33,079 nucleotides of DNA. Origin: Ministeria vibrans ATCC 50519. Its lineage: Eukaryota; Opisthokonta; Filasterea. The DNA lies in the NCBI GenBank assembly GCA_943704425.1, contig CALSCP010000238.1, forward strand, positions 1,568 to 34,646, given 5' to 3'. Both the position numbers and the translations under genes were made by a program. The notes below the pieces were generated by a model, which ran no database searches, was not told where the DNA came from, and worked only from the letters and a program-made list of their open reading frames with translations. Below are positions 1-10,020 of the stretch, one piece after another (within the stretch, counting starts at the first letter, position 1; every line of letters begins with the position of its first letter).

Positions 1-91
1 GATGCTTTTTTTTTTTTTTTTTCCTCTGGTTTGTTTCTCACACACTTTTCTCACCTACATCGGTATCTGTCTCGTGTGCTTCAGGTCGGCG
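1..91 (+). other. Probable 3' end of a 5'-UTR or upstream intron
   Basis: A long T run at 7-22 is followed by a pyrimidine-rich stretch ending in the acceptor-like cttcag at 79-84, seven bases before the first convincing start codon at 92. Upstream sequence is outside the window. An ATG at position 2 is in frame, but it would encode a run of phenylalanines from the polypyrimidine tract, so I treat this part as intron. Confidence 0.6.
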
Positions 92-2101
92 ATGGAGCTG
101 AACGGAACGGTGGTGCTGAGGGAGTCGCACGGCCGACGCGTGCTGTTGATATGTACGAATGTGGGTTCGATCTTTGAGGACCCTGACGTGATGTTGCGCA
201 CTTGGGTGGACGAGATCACCAGCACCATCTTCGCGCACGACGCCGACTTTGTCGCGCTCCACATGCAAGAGGTGGGTGGCAAGTCATTCAAGACGGGCAT
301 GGCGATGGTGGACAGTGTCATTCAGACGCTGCGCGACGAGCCGACACTCAACGATTACGATCGCGCTCGGTTTCATTGCTACCAGGACTTCAACGTTCTC
401 GAGCGCTTTACCGCGCTCGGTGCGCTCTTTCTCGTTCGCAACAGCATTCCTGAGCACGAGATACAGCAGTGGAACTTTGCCAAGGGCGAGTACGAGTCGA
501 TGGCCAGCCTTGTTGCGTCTGCCTCAACGCCCATTCCCACTCACTCTGCCTCTGACTACGTTGTCGAGGAGAAATTCGACTTTAACCTGTTTCCGACGGC
601 CCTCAAGAGTCGCAAGGGATTTCAGTGGTCGCGCTGGCGCATCGCCAACCAACAGTTTGACGTGATCAATCTGCACTTGTTCCACGACGAGTCCAACCTT
701 GTCTCGTGGCAAAAACACCATGGTGACAGTGGTTCGCAGTATGCACAGAGCCGTCGTCTGGCTCTCGAGACAATGCTTGCGCGTTGCTCCATCGGCGACG
801 ACGAGGCTGCCTTTCTCCTGGGCGACTTCAACTTTCGTCTGCACCTCTATGACGCGGTGCGCTTCCTCGTCAGCGACGTCGGTGCAGATCTCGCGCGACG
901 CGGTTCCTTCGACGACCCTAGCGAGGCGACGCGCATCGTCGCAACCGCACGCGATAGTTTGCCGACGTGCGAGCCGCAGCACGTACGCGACACCAATAGC
1001 AAACTCACCAAGCTCGTCTTTCGCGGTCGCGGCGGCACCAGCACCCTCCCGGCGCCCTTTGAGACAAAAATGTCGTCGTCGTCCATGTCCATTTACATGG
1101 GCGATCGCTCCGACATGGCCAACAGTCAGGGCGATCTTTCCGGTAGCGCGGACAACGCAACGCCTGAAATTGTGACGACCGACGCCACACACACAGCACC
1201 AGTATCAACAACAGCAACAGCAACAGTAGTAGGAGTAGCGACGGAGAAGAGCCTTAAGCACGACGTGAAGAGGGGTCGCCTCGACACGGAGGATGCCGAA
1301 GTGGCGTGCGCCGCAGACAACGCAGCAAGGAGCGACCTTACCATTCCCCAGGTGGATGTGCGTGCTGCAACCCCTCACGAGGGCTCCAATGGCACGACCG
1401 CCGAAGCGACGCCTGTTGCCACGGTAGTCATTGGCGAGGCGTCCTCGGACGCCGTCTACGAGCCGGGACCAACACGCGACTTGTCCGCGCTGTCGGTGCC
1501 GCCCAAGTGGTCGCGCACCAGCTCGATGATGAGCCACGCCAGCGAGACGAGCGAAGTGAGCGACTGCGACGGTGCCTCGGGATCGCTATCGTTATCATCG
1601 GTCATTCCCACGGACGACGGTGGCCAGAGCACCGTCGTGGTGACACCACCTACGGCGACGAGTCAGGCGGCGAGCGGCAGTGAGACACCCACCAACGACG
1701 ACGACGACGGCCCGGTGCTGCTCGAGATTGAAAAGAAGAAGTTTCGGCTGGCGGTGGAGCGCTGGAAGCTCTTCTCGCAGAACAACGGCGCTGCGCTGCT
1801 GCCCTTTGACGAGGAGCCGGCGCTGTTTACTTCGCCACGCATGTATGAGCAACCGCGGATATTCGCGCCTACGTACCCATTTGAAGAAGACAACTCCAAA
1901 GGTGCGATGTACATGCCAACGCGCTGTCCAGCCTGGTGCGACCGCATTCTCATGACGGCCGCCGGTCAGAGCATGGTCACGCGCGCACAAGCCCCGCCCA
2001 TTTACGACTCCTTTTCCAAGAGCATCTGCGTCGGAGACCACAAGCCCGTCCTCCTGGCCTTCTCCCTTCCACCCATGGTCTTCTACGAGTCGTCTGTATA
2101 G
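92..2101 (+). CDS. INPP5A: Type I inositol polyphosphate 5-phosphatase (INPP5A-like)
   Basis: This is a 669-residue protein of the type I family, which removes the 5-phosphate from Ins(1,4,5)P3 and Ins(1,3,4,5)P4 and so ends calcium signalling. Visible family motifs are CTNVGSIFEDP (21-31), the catalytic QE of HMQEVGGK (57-64), NLHLFHD (193-199), GDFNFRL (244-250), PAWCDRIL (613-620) and GDHKPV (648-653). Start 92 is chosen because the protein then begins like other INPP5A proteins just before the NVGS motif. A Ser/Thr/Ala-rich, acidic insert of about 220 residues (roughly 315-540) splits the catalytic domain between the LVFRG segment and EKKKFRLAVERW; human INPP5A lacks it. The C-terminus is ESSV, not the prenylated CaaX box of the animal enzyme. 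No intron is needed after 84. The next gene converges on it, with 152 bp between stops. Confidence 0.93.
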   Translation: MELNGTVVLRESHGRRVLLICTNVGSIFEDPDVMLRTWVDEITSTIFAHDADFVALHMQEVGGKSFKTGMAMVDSVIQTLRDEPTLNDYDRARFHCYQDFNVLERFTALGALFLVRNSIPEHEIQQWNFAKGEYESMASLVASASTPIPTHSASDYVVEEKFDFNLFPTALKSRKGFQWSRWRIANQQFDVINLHLFHDESNLVSWQKHHGDSGSQYAQSRRLALETMLARCSIGDDEAAFLLGDFNFRLHLYDAVRFLVSDVGADLARRGSFDDPSEATRIVATARDSLPTCEPQHVRDTNSKLTKLVFRGRGGTSTLPAPFETKMSSSSMSIYMGDRSDMANSQGDLSGSADNATPEIVTTDATHTAPVSTTATATVVGVATEKSLKHDVKRGRLDTEDAEVACAADNAARSDLTIPQVDVRAATPHEGSNGTTAEATPVATVVIGEASSDAVYEPGPTRDLSALSVPPKWSRTSSMMSHASETSEVSDCDGASGSLSLSSVIPTDDGGQSTVVVTPPTATSQAASGSETPTNDDDDGPVLLEIEKKKFRLAVERWKLFSQNNGAALLPFDEEPALFTSPRMYEQPRIFAPTYPFEEDNSKGAMYMPTRCPAWCDRILMTAAGQSMVTRAQAPPIYDSFSKSICVGDHKPVLLAFSLPPMVFYESSV

Positions 2102-2253
2102 TTGTCTGATCCACAAAGAGGCAGAGAGAGAGAGAGAGATCAAAAGAGCGAACATTTAACCAACAATCCATAAGAGAGGGAGGGAGGAGGAGAGCACAAT
2201 AATTAAACCCCATATTCTACGTTAATTTTCATGACAAATATAAAACGTTTGAT

Positions 2254-3735
2254 TCATTTCCAGGGATGAGCAAAATCGACAAGGTGCTGGGGGTTCTTGC
2301 GATAGCACTTGGTGCCGTACATGCAGACGGGTTTAGATGGCGGTGTGAGATCGTGTCCGCTGTCATCACCATCACTGTCGTCTTCGGGCTCGTCAGCATC
2401 GACTGCTGCGTCGTCCGCTACAATGGCGTCATCGTCGTCATCGGGTGCCCATGCTTCGTCGCCGTCCGAGTCGTCTAAGTCTGCTTTGCGTCGTCGTTTC
2501 TTGATCTTGCTATTCTTGTTGCCGGCGCTGCTGTTGCTTGTCGCCGGTGGTGTGGCTGGCGTGTCGCTCTCGTCACTTGAATCCCATGCCGGTCGTCGCT
2601 TTTCCCGGCTTTTACTACCCTTGGATGTGGTGTTCTTGCTCTTGGCCACCTCCTCGCTTTTGGGTGTGGAAGTGGAAGAAAGCACGGCGGGCACGGCGGG
2701 CACGGCAAGCACGGCAGGCACGGCAGGCACGGCAGGCACTGGGACCACTTTGACTGAAGAAACAGCTGGTTCCGCACGAGACTGAAGGCTGATGGTGCTG
2801 GGCGAGTCGCTACTGTTGGTGTTATTGATGCTATTGCTGGTGGTGTCGCTGCTAGAGGACGGGACGGGGGTGGCAGTGGACGTATGTATCCTACCAAGAC
2901 TATTACTAGAGGTAATAGTAGTAGCAGTAGTAGTAGTGGTGGTGGTGGTGGTGGCAGTGGAAGAGGGAGGATTGCCAGAGGAGAGAGTGGGCACCGCTGT
3001 GGCGGTGGCAGTGGTGGGCAATTTGGCGCCAGAGGTGAGCCAGCTTGGTAGCGGGCGTCCTCCTAAGCTGCTACCAGTCTTGTTGGCCGAGGCCACAGGT
3101 TGCTTCGGTTGTTGTTTGGGCTTTTTGACGTGATCGTCTTGAGCACACGCATCGTCGTCATCTTCGACCGCTTTTCTCTTTCGCGCTGACTCTTTGGCGA
3201 CCGGTAGAGGGTCGGGTACAGGCTCGAGTGCAGATACAACTGGAGGAGTAACAGAACGGGCAGCAGGAGGACTCGAAGCAGTTTGATTGTCGGACTCGAT
3301 GGAGACACGAAAGAACAAGTCGTCTTTGAGAAAGGAAATCACATCGCCTCGCATCAACTGGTGCCAGATGTCTTTGCCTAAGGGGATCACATCGTCGTCT
3401 TCGAAGTCGACACGAAAGGTCGGATTCACGTGCACTCGCTGCAGTTGGAACATGGAGTCAGCAAAGCGAACCTGAAAGAGAGAGTGAGAGAGTGAGAGAG
3501 AGCCAAAAGACATAAACAAGACACAGCATGATGGGTTCTGGCAAACCTTGCAGTGTTGTCGTGATACACGCTTGCTTGTCACCGAGAGGAGTGGACCGCG
3601 CCCGAGGAGCACCTCTTTGGAATCGGACACATCAAGGTCAACCGGAGAACCAGTGGAGCAACCTTTGGCATCGCATGGCGTCAAGGAACACTTCATAAAT
3701 CGACGAGTGCAGGCGAGCGCAGAGTATACGTTCAA
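2254..3735 (-). CDS. APLF-like protein: N-terminal FHA domain, acidic region, C-terminal PBZ zinc finger
   Basis: There are two exons, 3735-3547 and 3471-2254, with a 75-nt GT-AG intron (3546-3472). The intron has no stop and keeps frame, so read-through is possible. The N-terminal part is a PNK/APLF-type FHA domain with LLGRGPLL, KRVSRQHCK, then after splicing VRFADSMFQLQRVHVNP. In APLF, XRCC1-linked PNK and aprataxin this domain binds CK2-phosphorylated XRCC1/XRCC4. A long low-complexity Ser/Thr/Pro linker follows, with KKRRR nuclear-localisation-like patches and an Asp-rich stretch. The last 23 residues form a PBZ finger (CMYGTKCYRKNPQHLVDFAH), a poly(ADP-ribose)-binding C2H2 module. In animal APLF the acidic histone-binding tail follows the PBZ fingers; here the acid block precedes a single finger. 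Inferred role: a nuclear DNA-break repair scaffold. A second in-frame ATG at 3696 is an alternative start that leaves the FHA domain intact. Confidence 0.85.
   Translation of the reverse strand: MNVYSALACTRRFMKCSLTPCDAKGCSTGSPVDLDVSDSKEVLLGRGPLLSVTSKRVSRQHCKVCQNPSCCVLFMSFGSLSLSHSLFQVRFADSMFQLQRVHVNPTFRVDFEDDDVIPLGKDIWHQLMRGDVISFLKDDLFFRVSIESDNQTASSPPAARSVTPPVVSALEPVPDPLPVAKESARKRKAVEDDDDACAQDDHVKKPKQQPKQPVASANKTGSSLGGRPLPSWLTSGAKLPTTATATAVPTLSSGNPPSSTATTTTTTTTTATTITSSNSLGRIHTSTATPVPSSSSDTTSNSINNTNSSDSPSTISLQSRAEPAVSSVKVVPVPAVPAVPAVLAVPAVPAVLSSTSTPKSEEVAKSKNTTSKGSKSREKRRPAWDSSDESDTPATPPATSNSSAGNKNSKIKKRRRKADLDDSDGDEAWAPDDDDDAIVADDAAVDADEPEDDSDGDDSGHDLTPPSKPVCMYGTKCYRKNPQHLVDFAHPWK
2681..2740. 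repeat. 9-bp coding minisatellite in the APLF-like linker
   Basis: About seven copies of GCACGGC(G/A)G lie head to tail. On the gene (minus) strand they encode Val-Pro-Ala repeats in the disordered linker. Copy number is likely to vary between alleles. Confidence 0.75.
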
Positions 3736-3820
3736 TTGCGTAATTATTATTGTTTTTTAACCACTGATCAATCACCAAAACAAAATTTCTTTCACACACT
3801 TTTTTCTCGTTAATTAGGAC
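3736..3820. promoter_or_regulatory. Short divergent intergenic region (probable bidirectional promoter)
   Basis: Only 85 AT-rich bases separate the start codons of the APLF-like gene (minus) and the RS-tailed gene (plus). The run ttttttctcgttaattag just before the plus-strand ATG also resembles a splice acceptor, so the plus gene could have a 5'-UTR intron reaching into its neighbour. No clear TATA box is seen. Confidence 0.45.
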
Positions 3821-4333
3821 ATGAGCAAACTGACGGAAGAGGAACTGGAGGAGATGGCGATACGAGAGATATTGGGAGACACAACACGACGAAAAATTGC
3901 CGCAGGAGTGTGTGGGGCGGATGGATGGGCAGGAAAGAAACGGGGCGTAGTGTCGAAGCAATTCTTTGCGAATACACTTGTGGCCACGGTGGTGTCGAAT
4001 GTCCACCAGGAACGGGCACGCGAAGACGAGGGCAGCTGCGTTGAAGAGGAAAGAATGGCGGGAAGTGCAGGGGCGCGGAGAAGAAGACGACGAGGCGAGG
4101 CACGGCGCAGTCGCAGTCGCAGTCGCAGTCGCAGTCGCAGTCCCGACCCCGACAGAAGAAGACGCAGTGATGGCCACCGCCACAGTCGCAGCCCTAGCCC
4201 CGACCGAAGAAGACACCAAGGTGTTCATACGGTGCGTGGCAGCAGTGCAGACCATGCAAGCCACAGAAGTCAACGTGCCGAAGGGGGTAGGTGGCAAGAG
4301 AGGCGCACGAGCACAAGAAAACCTAAAACTTAA
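3821..4333 (+). CDS. Small RS-rich protein resembling POLR1D isoform 2
   Basis: A single-exon 170-residue protein. The first ~65 residues (LEEMAIREIL, TTRRK, GADGWAGKK, SKQFFANTL, NVHQER) line up in order and spacing with the N-terminal part of the vertebrate alternative POLR1D protein (isoform 2), as I remember that family. This is pattern matching, not a database result. The isoform is distinct from the RNA polymerase I/III AC19 subunit and has no well-defined biochemical role. The C-terminal half is an RS domain: polyarginine, six Arg-Ser pairs at about 95-106, then SPDPDRRRR and SPSPDRRRH. Such tails usually mark nuclear-speckle or RNA-processing proteins phosphorylated by SR kinases. The Arg-Ser run comes from a hexanucleotide CGCAGT repeat (4108-4141). 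The alternative overlapping frame gives Val-Ala repeats and is not preferred. Confidence 0.55.
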   Translation: MSKLTEEELEEMAIREILGDTTRRKIAAGVCGADGWAGKKRGVVSKQFFANTLVATVVSNVHQERAREDEGSCVEEERMAGSAGARRRRRRGEARRSRSRSRSRSRSPDPDRRRRSDGHRHSRSPSPDRRRHQGVHTVRGSSADHASHRSQRAEGGRWQERRTSTRKPKT

Positions 4334-4345
4334 GATCGAGTTGGG

Positions 4346-4351
4346 AATAAA
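4346..4351 (+). terminator. AATAAA polyadenylation signal
   Basis: AATAAA lies 13 bases after the stop of the RS-tailed gene. It is within about 55 bases of the opposing cyclin stop at 4401, so the two 3' UTRs probably overlap. Confidence 0.5.
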
Positions 4352-4400
4352 TGCCGTTGTATAAAAAAAAAAGAAGTAAAATGGAAGAACGAAAGAATCG

Positions 4401-6262
4401 TCAAAGGAAGGGGTTTGGAAAATGAGGAACGGGAATTTGAGCGACGCGCATGTACGCACGATCGGAGAAGGTTTGCACGACCGCGTTGAGTGGCTGATGG
4501 GGAGCTTGCGTCGCGACTGTGTTGAGCCGCACAAAGCACGGCTCAAGCAGCTCACGGGTGGCATTCGAGTAGCGCCAAAAGTCACAAGCGTCCTAAAATT
4601 AAAGATCAAAATATTAATGTGTCAGACCTGGCGAAAAATGTCCTTGAAATCGTGTACCCATTTGTCGACGGAGCGATTGACAAGGAGCGCCAGGCGAATG
4701 GCAGAGGCGGCAATAACGGATGGCGCCCAGACACTAAAGTCATGTTCTTGTAAAGTCAATGTTGCATAGTAGACCGAAAGGCAAATCTCTCTGCTCGAAG
4801 CAATGATGCGCTGTTAAATATGCGAGAAAGAAAAATGTTTCAGTGATGCAACGGGAAGGAAGAGACAGTGCGTACGTTTTGATAATTGGCCACAAACCAA
4901 TACGGGGTGGGAGGTACCAGAAAGAAATCGAGCTGAACCATCAACGTGTGTTCCATTGCAATAATCGCCGAGCTGCACGCAATAGGATCAGTCCGATGCG
5001 TTTCTCTCACTCACACACACAAGCACAAATACCCACCCATATTATATACAAAAGAGGTCCGTCTCTCTCTTTCCCAATCAATTAGTTTCTCCCACTCTCA
5101 CTTTGTTTATCACTTTGCTTTGTGTTTCTCTCTATCACTCTGTTTCTTTCCCCTCCTCTCTCTCTATCACTTGTCTCTCTCTCTCTATCACTTTGTTTCT
5201 CCCTCCCTCCTCTCTCTCTCTATCACTTTGTTTCTTTCTCCCTCCTTTCTATCTCGCTCTCTCCGTCTCTTTCACACGTACCGATGATAGGTATTGTCAC
5301 AAATCCAGACCATGTCTGCCACTTCGGGCACACGGAGTTCCTCGATCTTGGCAGCAAGAAACATACAAGTAGCGCCCAGCAGCTGAAACTGGTTCTGGCG
5401 CACCCGATTGTGCAACGTCAAAAAACGATCGAGATAGCGCACGGCCGTGAAGAGTGTCTCGGGAAACATCCCAAAAGTGCGCTGTACTTCGACCAGCCAA
5501 TCGACAAGGGTCGCTCGGTTGTGAACGCGCAGCGCTCGTTGCTGCTGCATGAACCCAGGCATCACATAGTACTCGGGTGCAACCTACCATTAAAATTTTA
5601 TGGGCGAATCATTTTTTTCCTCTCTGATTTTACCTGTCTTGCCAGCATAGTATTGTGGGTGTCTAGGCTGAGATCATTCTCTTCGCCTTGCTGAAAGGCA
5701 ATCGGTGCTTCGTTGTCGGCGTCCGCAACAACAACAACAGCGCGCTGATTGTTTGCATGTATCTGCGGTCTTGCGTCCACCACGCCTTCTTCTTCTTCTA
5801 CTACTACTTCTTCTTGTGCCCTTCTTTCCGGTGCAGCAGCGGGAACCGCACGCTCGTCGATAAGTTCCGCACGAGCCAAGTCTTCTTCCTCGGTCGCCTC
5901 CGCGTCTTCCTCCTTCCCCTCTTCAAAGTCTTCCTCCCCCTTTCCCTCTTCAACGTCTTCATCTTCGACGCCTCGTCTTGGTTGCGCTGCTCTGACAACC
6001 TCGCCGGGTCGCACAATACGATCCGAAGTGGCCACGGCCAATAGCCTGTCAATGGTGGCAGGTACAACGGCGAGTGCGGCTCCCGCTGCCGATGCCACAG
6101 CAGACACAGCCGCCGCAACAAACCCCGGCTCCAAAGTAGAACCCGACTGAGTTTTGACGTGGCTTGTAGAGCCGGCATGGTGGGGCTCTACCAAAAAAAG
6201 AAAAGAAGAAGAAAAAATATTAAACACACAAAGAAGAACAATAAAATAATAATAATAATAAC

Positions 6263-6321
<59 letters not shown>

Positions 6322-6868
6322 TATATATTATAGTGATCACACCTGCTGCGACATTGGCGTCGGCACTGTTGTCGTTCACAGGGTCGGTGTCGCCAGTATT
6401 GGATATAATCTGACCATTGCTGGCATCGTGGAAGTGTGTCTCGTCCGGGGTGGCGGTGACGGTTTGAGTGTGTTCGATTGCAAATGCTTCGTCGAGCAAC
6501 CCGCTGTCGTCGAGGCTTTCCCGCAGTTGTTCTGTGGCCACGGCATTCGCGGGTTGAACGTGGTGTTGGGTTTCCGGAGCGGCAGCCACCGCAGCGGCGC
6601 TAGTACACTCCTGAGACTCGCTCGAAGTCGCACCGACCGTTACCCGAATTTTCTTCGTCGCCCTGCGCGTTTCCCTGCCCGCTGCCGCCTCTCCGCCCGT
6701 GCCCGCATCGCGCGCAGCACGCACAGTCTCTTGCACCCCCGCTTCCTCGGGCTCGCGGCCGCGCTTACCAATCAGTGCCTAGGCGGGAAGTTTGAATGGC
6801 CAACAAGACACAAAAGGGCAAGGGCGATGAAGACGCGATCAAACGAGTGCCCTCTCGCACGCATCCAT
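4401..6868 (-). CDS. A/B-type (mitotic-like) cyclin
   Basis: Seven exons can be joined: 6868-6845, 6778-6343, 6187-5634, 5583-5282, 4972-4876, 4810-4628 and 4592-4401. They total 1,788 nt and give 595 residues in one frame. The cyclin N-box is in exon 4: MMPGFMQQQRALRVHNR, then RATLVDWLVEVQ, ETLFTAVRYLDRFL, and MFLAAKIEE. The C-box follows in exons 5-7 (MVQLDFFLVPPTPYWF, then SREICLSVYYATL and VWAPSVIAASAIRLAL). Cyclins of this class bind and activate a cyclin-dependent kinase. The N-terminal ~330 residues are low-complexity, Ala/Glu-rich. RESL is a possible minimal destruction box, but no full D-box or KEN box is evident. Exon 1 (eight residues) rests on splice logic alone: the exon 2 frame has no ATG and a stop sits just upstream. 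Introns include one of 35 nt (4627-4593) and one of 309 nt filled with CT repeats. Confidence 0.88.
5085..5275 (+). repeat. CT-rich interspersed repeat array in cyclin intron (antisense to the gene)
   Basis: Imperfect copies of a ~28-31 bp unit with core CTATCACTTTGTTTCTTTCT are separated by CT runs. The clearest copies are near 5183-5215 and 5219-5248. The array fills the intron 5281-4973. The transcript of the minus-strand gene carries the GA-rich complement. Confidence 0.85.
6246..6318. repeat. (AAT)n microsatellite in cyclin intron
   Basis: Around 23 near-perfect AAT triplets lie in the 155-nt intron 6342-6188, between the donor GTGTGA and a polypyrimidine/TAG acceptor on the minus strand. 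Confidence 0.95.
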
Positions 6869-6910
6869 CGCGAAGCAACAATACAATGGAGGTTACGCCA
6901 AGCGCGCGTC

Positions 6911-6919
6911 GTATATATG
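6911..6919 (-). promoter_or_regulatory. Possible TATA box of the cyclin gene
   Basis: The minus strand reads CATATATAC about 45 bases upstream of the proposed start codon at 6868. The spacing would give a very short 5' leader. It is position and motif evidence only. Confidence 0.35.
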
Positions 6920-7257
6920 CTTGCAAGTGTGTGCATGGAGTGTGTCTCGTACCGGCGAAACGTTGGCCGTTTTCGCACGGGTCCGTGTGACCGCGTGCGC
7001 TCGCAGCGGCGCCGATGTTCCATCCTCAAATGGAACTACGTTCGTTTCATCCATAGAATGAAACGATTAATTCTGAAGTTTGTATGTTGACTTTTTTACA
7101 AAAAAAAAAACGATAAACGATTATGTGAGTTCCAAAGTGAAGTGTGATCTTCACTCGCGAGCCAAGCAGGAGTGATAGCTGATAACCCCCCAGCAGCAGC
7201 ATCCTGATTCCTGGCCATTTACTTCTGACTTCTAAGTAGTTAGTAGTGGGTAATCTT
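6920..7257. other. Divergent intergenic region between cyclin and the small ORF
   Basis: No convincing gene is seen. The part nearest the cyclin is GC-rich and is probably its upstream promoter. An A10 run at 7101-7110 and a perfect 7-bp inverted repeat (AGTGAAG at 7137-7143, CTTCACT at 7149-7155) lie further out. No tRNA or spliceosomal RNA signature was recognised. Confidence 0.4.
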
Positions 7258-7457
7258 ATGTATGGCTTCTGGGGTTATTGGAGTGAGTCGTGTTTGGAGT
7301 TTCAGTTTGATTTGCGTAAGAAGTCACATGAACTTTCGTCTTCGCAGTCATGCTGAAATATCGAGTCGGGATGAGAGTGTCCCAACTCACTCACCCCCAA
7401 GAGAGTCTTTACAAGCCCACAGTCGCTGAACTGTCACAGCGTCGACAGCAAAGTTGA
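7258..7457 (+). CDS. Possible tiny two-exon gene (55 residues, unknown function)
   Basis: An ATG at 7258 (preceded in frame by a TAG) opens an exon ending in TTGC at 7315. A strong donor GTAAGA and a pyrimidine-rich ...CTTCGCAG acceptor bound a 32-nt intron (7316-7347). The second exon (7348-7457) continues the frame to TGA, giving 55 residues rich in aromatic and basic amino acids (starts MYGFWGYWSE, ends SQRRQQS). Three overlapping AATAAA signals follow within ten bases. I do not recognise the product. The segment could instead be 3' UTR of the facing MAPK gene, or non-coding. The fit of frame, splice sites and polyadenylation signals is the only support. Confidence 0.3.
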
Positions 7458-7464
7458 TTTTTAA

Positions 7465-7480
7465 AAATAAATAAATAAAA
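7465..7480 (+). terminator. Cluster of AATAAA polyadenylation signals
   Basis: AAATAAATAAATAAAA gives three overlapping AATAAA hexamers on the plus strand, just after the TGA of the small ORF. The MAPK stop on the other strand is at 7509-7507. Confidence 0.45.
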
Positions 7481-7506
7481 CTTGAACCTCTCCAAACAAA
7501 CATGAC

Positions 7507-9875
<2,369 letters not shown>

Positions 9876-10020
9876 TGCAATAAGATTATATGAAAATGTC
9901 TGCTAATTAGTAATTCTGCATTTCTGCTTCATTGATCATTCTTTAGTAGCATTGACATTTTCTGTACCATTGATCATTCATAGTCGTCACTACTCCTTTT
10001 TTTAAACATCCACATCAAAC
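9876..10020. promoter_or_regulatory. Bidirectional promoter with duplicated CATTGATCATTC motif
   Basis: The 145-bp gap between the MAPK start (minus) and the ISOC start (plus) holds two exact copies of CATTGATCATTC (9930-9941 and 9968-9979), each containing the palindrome TGATCA, and a partial copy CATTGACATT at 9950. The 38-bp spacing is about 3.6 helical turns. It may bind a homeodomain-like or dimeric factor controlling both genes; this is inference. Confidence 0.45.

Noticed and set aside
2-91. Upstream ATG at position 2 as the INPP5A start
   Set aside because: It would add a poly-Phe leader across a typical polypyrimidine tract and AG acceptor. The family N-terminus fits the ATG at 92.
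3638-4609. 323-residue minus-strand frame spanning two genes
   Set aside because: It crosses the APLF-like start, the divergent promoter and the RS gene in the wrong strand. The composition is Ser/Ala/Phe noise.
4422-4769. 115-residue plus-strand frame
   Set aside because: It is antisense to cyclin exons 6 and 7, whose reconstructed frame encodes a proper cyclin C-box.
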